64,000 nucleotides of DNA, taken from Coniella vitis. Taxonomy: Eukaryota > Ascomycota > Sordariomycetes > Diaporthales > Schizoparmaceae. The stretch covers positions 1,984,001-2,048,000 of the forward strand of contig WUJK01000004.1 of assembly GCA_011317545.1 (NCBI GenBank). The letters are read 5' to 3'. The notes under the pieces are model-generated. The model saw nothing but the letters and a program-made list of their open reading frames with translations, was not told the DNA's origin and did no database searches. A program made the translations under genes and the position numbers. This document shows positions 21,629 through 33,299 of the stretch, piece after piece. Numbering within the stretch: the stretch's first letter is position 1; each line of letters starts with the position of its first letter.

Positions 21629-24521
21629 GGCGTAAAGTATGGCGCGGAATACACGACAGACTGTCAGAAAAAGACCACTGTAACTGCTGGGACGGACCGT
21701 CTGTAGGTTTCCTTTCTAGCTAGACATGATCTGCAAAGTCAAAAAAGGGGGAGCTAAATTCACGGGTATCTCCCTATTGTTCCGGTGTCCACTGAGGTCC
21801 GCACTCTGTTATAGTTGGCTGAGGCGAAGGGGACGGTGATGGGAAGCGGAGCCCGCAGCGAATCTTCGTCTGGCCCTGAGGTGAGGGTGAGTTGTGACGA
21901 AACTGCCGTGATGATTCAAAGGCACATTCCGAGTAGGAATACAGCAGAATGTCATCAACATGCCTCTTCGAATGGCTAGATGGTCGCTGACAAGTCGAAT
22001 CTGCGCCACAGAGCAGCGGCTGGTGGGTGGCTAGATCACGTAGATGAAAGTCGGCCTGCAGTGCACAGGGACAGACGGCACAGGAAACTGTGGAGGTGTA
22101 TATGTGTATGCGCGCGTGAAAAAGAAGAAGAACAAAAAGTAGCGGCAGAAGAAGAAAGAAACCAATGTTGGAGGCCAGGCACAGGAGTCACGCAGGCACA
22201 AAAAGAGACTGTTGGTGTTGCAGCTGCCACGGCTGCTCTGTTGATGCTTGGTTTTGGCCAATTGCTGCTCTGCTTGCTGATGATACTGATGCTTGGCTGC
22301 TGGCTGCGTCACCAATGCGCGCGCAGCGGATGCTTTTTCGTTTCGACTTGACAATGATGTAATAATCCAGCAGCTGCATCCACACCGCCAGAAGAGCAGG
22401 CTCGAGAGTTGAAGATATGAACCTGCGACGGACCGGTTTTCAGGCAGCGTAGGTAGAGAGAGGCGTACAAAGACCAGGAGAAAGACGGAGTGGCCGAGGC
22501 AAAGACTGGGCGAGATGGACTCTGCTGTGTCAGTGCAGATGGGGACTGATTTGAAGCGCTAGGCCTCGGGCTCTAGGGCGAGCAGGTCGGATGCGGTGAG
22601 TGAGGCGCGCGCACGCGTGCAACATGGAGAATCCGAGTAGAGGAAGAGACAGACGAGATTGACGGTGGTGGTCGCAGGGGACTTTGTTGTCTACCACTCA
22701 CACACACGCACAACACATTTGCGCCCTCCTTTGTCGGGAGTAATATCAAAAATTCGCCAAGGCGGGCCCAGGCACTGGGAGCGAGAGCATGCCCAATCTG
22801 GTAAGCGAGCCAGGCACTTGGAGGGTGCTCTAGGGCGCGGCTGCAGCGAGGAGGGCGGGCAGGCGACGCAGCAGACGAGATGTGATTGGTATCGGCTGCC
22901 CAGGAGGGCGAGATCGCGGTTCTTGACAAGTGACAAGTTCCCCCCAGCGCAGCCAGATACTGCTGTATACTATGTCGTTTCAAGTGCGGAGCCCCGTGAA
23001 TCAAGTGACGGTGGATCGGCGGTTGTCAAAGGGTCCAAGCGAGCGCCAACACGGCCAAGACGGATGTTGAGAGTGAATGGCAGCAGCACGAGACTGCCGC
23101 TTGCATGCTGCTTGCTGCTTGCTGCTTTCTGCCTGCTGTCCGCGACGTAGTCGACGAGCTATGTTCCAGGCCGGTCGTGTCGAAGCGAGAGAATCGGTGA
23201 GGAAGAGAGAAGGAGAGAGGAAAAAGAAAAGAGAAAAAAGAAAGAGAAATGTGAGGGCGGGCGCGACGCAAGATGGACGCTGAGCTGTAAGCTGTCAGCT
23301 GTTCATAAAAAGAAGCATCACCAATAATCCACCCGAGAATCTGGAAAGGGCAAGGACACCAGAAAGAAAAGATAAGTAGGGAAAAAAAAAATTAAAACAA
23401 AAAAGGAAAAAGACCGGGAAGAATGATGCCCATCATCTTTGGACCAGCCACGTTCTGGCCTTGCTGCAGCGGCGGGGAGCGGGCGGCCTAGAAAGCAGGT
23501 ACCCAGTAGGTAAGGCAAGCTAACAGGGCACACATGGTACATCATACATAGTAGCTGCTAGCTAAACGCAAATGAGCCTGGTTGAGCCCAGCAAAGAACC
23601 CACGAGAGGGCCTGAGGGCCCACTGCCACTGCTCGGCCAGGGCCCAGGGCATCTGGAGTGCCGTTCAATGTACATACCCTGATACTTGGGCGGTAACTGG
23701 TGGCGGTAGCCTAGCAGCCTGGTAGCCCATGAAAAACAGAAACGCAACGCAACACGGAAGGCGCTACAGAGCCAGAGAGCGTACCTGGCAGAGCCCCTTG
23801 GCTTGTGAGACATGGTGGCAACCCTAGGGGGGCCTGGGGCGACGGCCAGGCTGTCGTTGTTCTTTCCTTCTGTTCCGGTTACATTTCCATTGCGCGCCGG
23901 GGCGGCAAGGGGACCCACTGCCAGGGCCTGTAATCAGGGAAGGCCTTGCTGGAGACGGGGCTCGCTCTCCTTTAATAGTATCAACTTCACTGGCAGTTTG
24001 CCGAAGGGGCAGGCTCAGGATGCAGTGGGTACTTGGATATGTTTTTGCAGAATGGCAAGGCTGCGTAGCGCTGATGGCGTGGCAGCTGTCTGGCTTATAG
24101 GAGATGTGTGTGCTGGACACATTCATTCTTTTCTCCCCCTTCACAGCGCATTCCGTGGACTGGCCTGCGTCGCCCTTCTGGACGGAAGGCGCCGAGCCCA
24201 GGGTGGGCCGGGGGGGGGGGGGCAACTGCTGAAGGTCTCCCATGTGACTATCAAAAAATTCAACCGCGTGGCAGGACGTAGCATTCCGGGGAATATTCCA
24301 TGTACACTTGTGTTAACAGGTCAGCCAAAGCAAGGACATGAATTGCACTGGATGCAACGTGTGAACAGCCAAGTCTCGGTACATATCGACCGGCGGAGGG
24401 ATTTCCTCACATCAGAGAAAGCAACAGATGCCATTATGAATCTCATCTGGACATGTGCTGGGCAGGAAGGAATCCGCCCTCAGCTCAGGGCCAGAGTTTC
24501 ATTGGTGGGGTTTGGTGCACT

Positions 24522-24634
24522 ATGATAAACCTCAGAGTGAATCATAGTACCGGCCCATGATCGATCATGGTACTCAGATGCCGAGAACGGTTTATACTAC
24601 CACCAGTACCTACCTAGAGACACCTAGGTAGGTA
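24522..24634. repeat. Nested perfect inverted repeats
   Basis: CCATGATCGATCATGG (24555-24570) is a 16-bp perfect palindrome. It sits inside an outer ATAAACC/GGTTTAT pair (about 24530 and 24590). Just downstream TACCTACCTAG (24607-24617) and CTAGGTAGGTA (24624-24634) form an 11-bp perfect inverted repeat with a 6-base spacer. Confidence 0.85.
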
Positions 24635-27600
24635 GCCAAGTATTTGTGCAGATACTGACACGGCACGCACCCCGCGAGCTTTTACTACTATGTATGTACA
24701 AGGCCTGCACCGTGTGCGCGGGCAGATCGCATTCCTGCAACAATGCCATTGCCGCTGCCATGACCTTTTGCGGAATCGCGAGGTCATCTGCCCAGCTACA
24801 TACTAGACGATACTACTCACACCAGTCAGGGCCTCTGCCAACCTTTTACTGACACGGCTGTGGTGCAAAAAGTGTGTGAGTGGCATGATGGATATCCATG
24901 GGATACAAAGTCAGTCAGGTACATTGGATACTTGCTACTTCGTACTTGCATGGTATCAGAGCTGCGAAATATCGGGCAGCAATCGAGGGTTCCGCCTGCC
25001 CTGCACCCCACGCTCGACACCTCTAGCGGGCGGGGGTTGGTTGGCTATCGTACTATGTACTAGGTAGGTACTGTGTACATAGAACCGGTACCCAAGAGTC
25101 CACGTCTCCGATTGCCAGCCTTTCGGATCCGTGCCCTTGACCAGCCCCCCCTGCAACAGAAGCTAGAGTGGGAGTCGCCGACTTGGGCCGGCCGCTTTCT
25201 GGACTTTGTTGAACTGAGGGGCTGCTGCAGCGGCCCCACGCTTCCATCCTGCAAAACACCGCATACTTCACTTAACTTGGTACTATCCATGTACTATGTA
25301 CTTGGTACCTCGAACGGCACATGTGTGCTATTTTCCATTTGTTCTAGAATGCCGCCCTGGCCCTGCTGTCCTGCTCTTTGGTTCTTGCTGACAGATGCTT
25401 TTTGCTATCAACCATCTTTCAAGCTCGTGATTTCGGGTTTGGCTGCCCGATGGTGCGTGGTGCGTATCAACAGCGCAGCAGACGCAGCTCAATATTCTGG
25501 TCATCGACGCGCAGCCCACAAGGGCTCTTTTTGGCTGTTTTTGTCATCTTTTTCCTTCCTTCTTCGGAGTCTCCTCATCCTTCACCCTTCCTCTTCCTTC
25601 CACTTGGTTCTGGCATGACCAGAATCCCCGGCTGTCCGTGCCCCAGCTAACTCTCTGCTCTCCAAGGTCTTGCAAGTCGACTCACATTGTCCCAGCTCTT
25701 CCACAGGACGGCCCTCTCCATACAGGAAACCCTTCGGCGAAGCCAAAACGAGCCCCCAGAGCTGATATGCAGCCTCTCGCGAAGAGTCCACACAAAGTAG
25801 TACTGCGAGCCGCGTGAGGACCCATCCTCGCCTAGCAGACAGCGCCTTCAATGTCGTACAGGGAGGGACTCGGCTCCGCTACCCATCTTTGCGCCTGCGT
25901 GTCGGCCTGCTTCCTGGCCCCCGTTTCCAATCTGCAACGCGCATTCGAGCCAGCACAAATACTGGGCTACTCCTGCACCTCATCTCTTTTTCACACGTCT
26001 CGTGAGGGGTCTTGTCTCACTGCGCGCTCTCCACCTCGCTCTCCACCGAGACAAAGCCTGTGCACGGCTCTTTGTCGGGGTTGCGGCTCGCCTTGATCGC
26101 CAACGCCTGACCGACCAGACACACGCGACAATAAGTCCGAGGTTGATGGGGGCCTATCCAGCCAGGAGTCGGGCAAAAGACCGCGGCCCTCGTGGTGCGT
26201 GTGCGTGTGCTTGGGCAATGTACAGTGTACAGTGTACAGGATACGCCAGCCTTGTCCGAAGGGTGTCGTCTGATCAGCTTGTGTGCGCATTTCCGAGGTC
26301 GTGTGACCCCCGCCATCGGTGGGACATGCATACCTTGGGTACTTTGCATCCAGTCGGGTCAAACTACGTTCTCATCTCCCCCTACCGCCTGTCTGCTTCA
26401 CAGCGCAAAACCAAAACATGCGAAACAGGTTACAATATATTATTCCTCTTGAATCCCGGCCTCTTTGTTTTCGAGCCTTGTCCTGTCGCAGGGTACGAAG
26501 ACATGCACACAAACAGTACACACTGTCTGTTGGCAAGCAGATCTCTCGAAAAAGAAGCCCTGTCTGCGCAAGGAAACCATACCGCCCGAGAACCAATCAG
26601 CCAAAAAGCAGCACTCATCGTGGACATCCTTGCAAGACCACCTTCTGATCACCGCTTGTTATGCGCTCCTGTGAACGGGCTGCCATCCTGATCGGTCCGG
26701 CCTACCGTGCTATCTCGTTCAGCTGTCATGAATGCGTGTGTCCAAGAAAACAGCAGGCCGAAACATTAATCTCTCTTGCTTTTTCTTGCTTAGCCCTCAA
26801 CCGCGTCTGTCATCCTTGACATGGTCACTGCTAAGCATGGCGCTACGCTTACGCCACCATGCATTTCCTTCCAACAATGTTGTTGTGTGGTAGTTACTGA
26901 CCTTGTGGCCTAGCCTAGGTACTTGGATGACCCCCACAGATCACTAGATCTTATTGTCCACGTGCCCGAGACTGGGGGCTGAGAAGGCACCCCGCCTGCC
27001 AGCCCGAGTCTATTGTGCATTGTGCATCCTTTGAGTACCTGCAGCAAGTTTTTGGCGCCAGTCCTAGCGGAACATGGTCGCGTCACACAAGGCCCGCCAT
27101 TGAGACTCTGGGTGATTAACATGGCACGTCGTTTAGACAGTACATGGTTGTAGTACTTATGACCGGAGTGTTTGGGCAGGCCTGTGCCCGTTGTTCGTTG
27201 TGGTCATGTGCTCTGCCTTTTGAGCACAACATCGGCTCTTTGGCAATGAGATGGTCGTGTTCTCTTTGACACTGGGGGTTTGTCCCCAACTGCCTAATCT
27301 GGGTGTATGCGACAAACAAGACTCCATAGACGGAGGAATTGCACCTCGGTGAGGACCAGCTAACCAGATCTGCGCCCTCCTCCTCGGCCGAGGCGTCTGG
27401 GAGCGTCCGAGGTTTGGGCGACACATGGGCTCAAAGTTGTCCTACGGGAAGCACTGGCTTCTTTTGTTTGTCCAGATCCCTACGCGAGGCGCAGAGGGCG
27501 AGGAGAACCCATGTCCTTCTGCCTCACCGACTAATGCTGTACCCTTCTGCGCATTGTGTTGTTTCCCAATTTGCGCTGGGGTCTGCCCCCGGGGTTTGCC

Positions 27601-29020
27601 CCCTCCAAGCCTGGGGTGTTGATGCATTTCCGGCGCAAGTATGTGCTCCAGTGGCTCCAGAGGGGCTGCATGATGCACGTACACAAAGTAGAGAGATATT
27701 TGGGTTGGTAAAGTACCCGCCGCTACAACAGGCCTCCCCCGCCCCTGGTCCGGAGAAGCACAGCATCCCCGCTGCCAAGTCAATACTCCGAGGCGCCGGC
27801 CGGTGTCACTAAACGGTTTCGTCGCCGACCGACTGAGGAGCATGGCGTGGGATTCCATTTCCCTCGTCCCTTTGCTCTTGAGAATCTTGTTTTGCACGCG
27901 CCAGTCTCAGGGCAGCTCCCGCAAAGCAGGCGAGCTCTTGCGCTGTGCTTTTGTTTTTGGGAATGCTGCATGATGCTATGATACGCGTGACGTGTCTAAC
28001 AAGCTGTAGTCGTCGATGGTGTGTTGACAGGATTGTGAAGGGCCAACACTAATCTTATGCAGCTGTCAAGTGGACAAGAGCCACTTGGGAAAACAGGAGC
28101 AGCAACACAGTATACCGAAGCGTACCTCACCAAGACAAAGTTCCGTTCGAGTCGATTCTATTCTACTCGATGAGCACAACCCAGGATCGAGACAGCCATT
28201 GCCGTGAATCAACACACTTTAATGGATGATAGTGTGTGAATTGCGCCGAATTCCGCGCAGCAACCAGAAGCCACAAGCATCGCTGATGTGTATATTTAAC
28301 AGGTCTTGATTCTGCCAGGCCCGTTCACAACGACCACGCTGCTCTTGCTGCCATGTCGTGTTGCGGTTCAATGTTTGAAGCTTTTCAAAGCAAATCATAC
28401 AACGGTTCACAACCAGGACACAGTGGTGGTGGCCAGGCTCTATATATAGTGACGACGTCAAAAGCAAGAGTGTTACGTAAAACAGCGAGTCGACCCAGCA
28501 AAATCCGCGCCCTGTCAACTTTTGCGGGCGCTACGAGTCGTGCGCACAACGAATCCGAGAATCCACGATGGTGGCACTAATTAACTAACAAAATATTTGC
28601 AGCCCCCCCGTTAAACAGCAGGAACCGCCGCCAACGGGGGAGAATTGTGGAAATTTTCCTACCATGTCAGCATGTACATCCCCTTCTCTAGCCAATGGAC
28701 CCAGCATGAGCGAGACCTCCACCGGGGCCATAGAACCATAGTAAAGCTGTGAGTGAGGTTTGTCTCGCGCGCGCCGATGTGGTCGTTGGGTGGGTCCCAG
28801 TTTTTCTTGTGACTCTTTCTCTCTCCCCCAAGCAAAGCCACGCCACTCAAAATGCTGTATAGACTTGAGCGGTATCTCACTCTTCCACTATCGCTTTTCG
28901 CTTGATACCGAGGACCATACCAATCGTCTCCTCTCATTTTATACATTTGCTCTAGCACAGTGGAAGAGGGCCTCTTTGGACAAAGCACCCACTAGACGAT
29001 AGCAACCGCGACAGCATACA

Positions 29021-29025
29021 CCACA

Positions 29026-29060
<35 letters not shown>
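29021..29060. repeat. (CA)n(GA)n microsatellite next to permease start
   Basis: About eleven CA units run directly into about nine GA units, ending 38 bp before the start codon. It probably lies in the 5' leader. Confidence 0.9.
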
Positions 29061-29098
29061 CGCGAGAGAAAGGAAGGCTGAAAGAGGTGATTGAATTC

Positions 29099-31308
29099 AT
29101 GGCTGCAGGCTTATTCACCCTCGGCCAGGACGGGTCTTCCCCCCCGCTGTCGGGTGGAAGCGATCATGACAAGATGAAAAAGTGTACCGAGTCCATCTCG
29201 GACGGCACGTCCAAGGCGTTTGCTCAGGGCGCGCTCGGTGCCCATCCCCCAGGTACCACCACGCAGCGCGGTATCAAGTCGCGTCAGGCGCAGATGCTGG
29301 CAATTGGGGGTACAATAGGTGCGTTGTGTTTTGCTTGTTTGTTGCATGGTATCCCCATCCACGCAAGGGGACGGTGTTGGACGCGATCCTCTTCGTGGGG
29401 CCTGGACCCAGGCGGATGACTGTTGTGAAACTGATGAGGAGGATATTGACGATTTGTTCCAACTCGCCTACAGGAACTGGCCTCTTTGTCGGAACGGGTT
29501 CCGCTTTGGCAACGGTTGGGCCGGCGTTTCTCTTCATTGGCTATACTGTGGTGTGCGTGCTGGTTTACTTCATCACAACGGCCACAAACGAAATCAACAC
29601 GTACATGCCGCTCCCTGGCGTGTCAATGGCGTACTATGGAAATCGCATGGTGTCGTCTAGTTTGGGCTTTGCAATGGGATGGTAAGTCGTCTTTATCGTC
29701 TTCTTTGGCTTGCTCGAGGAGCTTATGGGGCAGCTACTCTATTGCCATCACGAGGCTTATTTACGAGATGCTCAAGTGGACAGGAACATATGGACTGACA
29801 GGACATATAGGATGTACTGGTATATCTGGGGTATTGGCATAGCTTTTGAGATCACAGCAGCCGCTGTGGTGATAAATTATTGGCCCAATACGATTCCCGT
29901 GGCCGTTTGGATCACGTATGTTGTCGTTGCCGTCCCATTCCCACTTCCACACGCAAACTGTCTCTCGCTGGACGATCCAACCAGAGCACTAACACGGCCT
30001 GCCAGAATCATGCTCGTCCTCATCATCGCCCTCAACTTCATGCCGGTCAAAGCGTACGCCGAGACCGAGTTCTGGTTCGCGTCCATCAAAGTCTTCACCA
30101 TTGTCGGCCTTCTCATCCTCTCCGTCATCCTCTTCTTTGGCGGCGGTCCCAATCACAAACCCCTCTACTTCACGCTCTGGAACACGCCCCCTGGCGCCGC
30201 CACAAAAGAGTATCTCGTCCCCGGCGCTGGAGGACGGTTTTGCGCCCTCCTCTACAGTATGATTTACTCTGCCTTTTCTTTCAACTTTGGGCCCGAGCTT
30301 CTCGTCATCACCTCGGGCGAAATGCAGTCCCCGCGCCGCAACCTCCCCAAAGCTGCCACCCGCTTCATCTACCGCCTCCTCCTCTTTTACTGCCTCGGCG
30401 CCCTTGCCGTCGGCGTCATCTGCCCCTCGGACGACCCGCGCCTCACTGACGGCGGATCCGGCGCAGCCGCTTCGCCCTGGGTCGTAGCCACGAGCAACGC
30501 CGGGATCCACGGCCTCGACAGCGTCATCAACGCCGTCATCATCACATCGGCCTGGTCCAGCGGCAACTCGGTGCTGTACATGTCCAGCCGCTCGCTGTAC
30601 AGCATGGCGGTCGCGGGCAACGCGCCGGCCATCTTCAAGCGGTGCACCCGCGGCGGGGTCCCCTACTACGCCGTCCTGGCCAGCGCGTGCTTTGCGCCCC
30701 TCGCCTACCTCAGCGTCGGCTCGTCGAGCGCCTCGACCGTCTTCAACTGGCTCGTCAGCCTGCTCAACACGGCGGGCTTCATCAGCTGGGTCTGCTGCTG
30801 CATCATTTTCCTGCGCTTCCGGGCAGCGTGTGCGGCGCAAGGGGTCGATGTCAAGGGCGGGGATCTGCCGTACACGAGTCGATGGCTGCAGCCGTGGGGC
30901 GCGTGGGTTGCGCTGGTTTTCTTTGCGGCATTCGGGCTGTTGAACGGCTTTGGCGTCTTCTTTCCCGGAAGCTGGTCTGTTTCGGGCTTCTTTACGGCGT
31001 ATATCGGGATACCGATGTTTCTGGTGTTTTACCTGGGACACAAGATCGTGAGGGGGCGGGCGGAGCCGTGGTGGAGGGATGCCGGTGCGGTGGATTTGAA
31101 GACGGGGTTGGCGGAGGTGTTGGCGTTGGAGAAGGAAGAGGAGGAGCAGGAGCTGGAGAAGAAGGAGAGGAAGAAGGGGCAGATGGCTGGGGAGAGTGGT
31201 GGTGTGGAGGGCGGTGTGATGACGGGAGGGAAGGGCAAGGGGAAGAGAGCGGTGTTGGAGGTTTGTAAGAAGCCCTTTCGAGCCGTTGTGGGGGTTTTGC
31301 TTGGATAG
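29099..31308 (+). CDS. Amino-acid permease, fungal YAT/AAT (APC) family
   Basis: Exons 29099-29318, 29474-29681, 29811-29915 and 30006-31308 give 611 residues. Joins restore MLAIGGTIGTGLFVGTGS (start of the first membrane segment and its substrate-binding unwound region), GFAMGWMYWYIWG and VWITIMLVLIIALNFMP. Family signatures include RGIKSRQAQM before helix 1, YMPLPGVSMAYYGNR, the ELLVITSGEMQSPRRNLPKA loop, and SSGNSVLYMSSRSLYSMAVAGNAP. About 12 membrane segments are expected in the plasma membrane, with proton-coupled amino-acid uptake. The substrate cannot be read from the sequence; it resembles broad-range or proline-type permeases. The C-terminal tail after EPWWRDAG is Glu/Lys-rich. The ATG at 29099 is the first in-frame ATG; a GTG upstream is not a likely start. 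Confidence 0.9.
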
Positions 31309-31678
31309 GATTGATGTGGTGGGGTTGTGGACTTTTTTTTTCTTCTTTTTTCTTTTGCTTTACCTGGTTTCGGTGAGAGATGTGAGGTTGTGGTGGTTTT
31401 TGTAGATAGATATAATGGTTACACTTGATACTGTTGAACTTGTGTATATACAAACTCACTTGGGTGACCTCTTGTCTGCTGTTGGTCGCCCAAGAGATGT
31501 CCATTATCCTCTTAGTGTAGACCGCCATGATCATATTAAGCATATCAACGTTACAAACATAGCCAGCTCGGCATAATTCCCACACAATCTCCTAAACTCC
31601 CTGGCCCTTTACAGCTTTCAACCTTGTGTCCCTAAATAGTTTTAAAGGCTCGCCATTGAGAGACGCTCAATGTTAAGA
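31309..31678. other. Convergent 3' intergenic region
   Basis: Holds the 3' ends of the permease and SDR genes. T-rich tracts follow the permease stop. Nothing else seen. Confidence 0.6.
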
Positions 31679-33299
31679 CTATGTTACAGTGTAGCCGCCA
31701 TCAACCCTCAAATCCGCTCCCGTGACATAATTCGCCGCATCGGACAGCAAAAAGGTCACGGGGCCCATGAGGTCTTCTGGACGGCCCATTTTGCCTTGGG
31801 GGATGAGCGAGGTCCATTTTTGCTTGAGGTCTGGGTTGTCGCTGAGAATCTTTTCGGTCCTGGTTTTGTGTGTGAGGGTGAGGTTAGGAATTGTTTTGCA
31901 ACAAAGAAGGAACTACAGCCTAGAACGAGAACATGCACTTACAGAGCTGTGAGCATGTAGCCGGGAGAAATGCAGTTGACGCGGATGCCGGCGTGTGCCC
32001 ACTCCACGGCCAGTGAGGCGGCGAGATGGCGAACGGCTGCTTTGGCGCTGTTATAGGGTCTGTTTTTGGGGAAAGAAAGCATACGCGTATTGTCCGTCAG
32101 TGGTGGCTCGGATTTGAAAGGATTGCTCGAACAAGTTCAAGTAACAGAGTTTGGAAACAAGACATACGCCTGTGGCTGTGGCACATTCACAATGGCGCCG
32201 CTCATGGAACCAATAAAGACCATGCTTCCATTTGCTTTTCTCTCCATGAGGTGACGCGCCACGGCCGTGGCAAAGAGATAGGTTCCGTCGACGTTGACGG
32301 CAAACAGCTTACGCATGCGGTCGATGGGGTAGTCGATGGCCTGGTAGTTTTCCGTGAAGCCGGCCGACGTCACGAGGTTGTCGATCTTGCTGTGCGCTTG
32401 CAGGATTTCGGCGATGCAGGCCGCCACGCTGTTTGGGTCGCTGACATCTGCGTAGTGAGCTGTTACCTTGGGTAGCCTGTTTTGTAGGAGGTTCAGTTGT
32501 CTGCTATCGGGTCTGGGGGGATGAGTGGACTGAAGCAAAGAAGGGAGTAGGAACCGTACTTGTTGGCGTTGGGGTTGTCCTTTTTGAACTGGGCCATGAG
32601 AGCTTTGGCTTGCACTTGTGCCTCGTCCTCTGTGTTGTGATGAATGGCTAGTCAGTATAACGCATCTCATGATCTCTCCAAATCTCACGGGTTCTTGAGC
32701 CCTTCATTTTCTTGAACCATCCCGCCTCCAATCTCAGTAATTCTCGTATGGTTCTTCCCACAAGTTGCCATCATCTCTCCCGTCATCTCATCCAAAGTAA
32801 AAGAAAACGAAAGGACAGGAGGGAAAAAAAAAAGAAGAAGAAGGAGGAACATCAACACACTGTTAAGATCCACAATCGCCAAATCAGCACCGCTCACCAC
32901 CATCCCTTGGCCCATGACAAGGCCCAGGCCACGCGCACCTCCGGTGACGACACCGACCCTCCCTTCCAGCGAGAACAGAGCCAGTGTGTTGGGATGCCGC
33001 CTTCCCGCACCGCCTGCCGCGGGCTCTGAGCTCGGTAGCTCGTCACTGTCGGGGTACTGCACCGTGATGCTGTCGTCAGTGCGCGCAAAGGCTCCGGCGT
33101 GGGCGGGCTCGCTCTTGTTCTTGTTGGAGGCATGGTTGCGCAGTGGTGTGGCGGAAAAAGATCGTGTTGCTTTGGGGGTTGTGATGGTGGGTGCTCGCGA
33201 GGAGGAGGAAGAAGCAAACGAAGAAGGAAGGGGGTTTACTGAGCGAGTGGTGACGAGGGCCGTGAGGAGGCGGGCTGTGGCGGTGCGTTGGACCGACAT
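31679..33299 (-). CDS. Short-chain dehydrogenase/reductase, polyol type, probably mitochondrial
   Basis: Exons 33299-32861, 32629-32560, 32476-32168, 32059-31943 and 31859-31679 give 371 residues; every junction keeps phase. The first 75 residues are Ser/Thr/Arg-rich, with a RSFSATP stretch typical of mitochondrial targeting. The Rossmann motif TGGARGLG follows FSLEGRVGVV (about residue 117), then LAIVDLN. The catalytic set is Ser in FIGSMSG and the YNSAK Tyr/Lys pair. The C-terminus, LRVDGGYTVT, is typical of classical SDRs acting on sugars and polyols. Closest families by eye are D-arabinitol dehydrogenase, NADP-mannitol dehydrogenase and L-xylulose/sorbose reductase; the substrate is not resolved. 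Asp after IV (IVDLN) suggests NAD rather than NADP preference. Confidence 0.85.

Larger units (their letters stand above)
21629..29098. other. 7.5-kb gene-free region between divergent genes
   Basis: No frame here is long enough, or biased enough in composition, to call a gene; the longest candidates (about 160-240 codons) lack any domain-like pattern. Pyrimidine-rich tracts on the minus strand near 22090-22160 and 23180-23270 resemble fungal promoter or 5'-leader sequence and suit the DUF1752 gene. The region also holds nested inverted repeats (24522-24634), a G13 run (24210-24222), four TACTATGTA words, and a CA/GA microsatellite beside the permease start. Long untranslated leaders, non-coding RNAs or a highly spliced gene cannot be excluded. 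Confidence 0.55.

Noticed and set aside
23812..24525. 237-codon + strand frame in the gene desert
   Set aside because: No domain-like pattern, mixed composition, overlaps a G13 run and a competing reverse frame.
26002..26691. 229-codon + strand frame
   Set aside because: Overlapping reverse-strand frames of similar length and no recognisable motif; consistent with chance in GC-rich DNA.
29989..31041. 350-codon minus-strand frame opposite the permease
   Set aside because: Shadow of the well-supported permease exon 4; Asp/Glu/Gly/Ala-rich as expected from the complement of GC-rich coding DNA.
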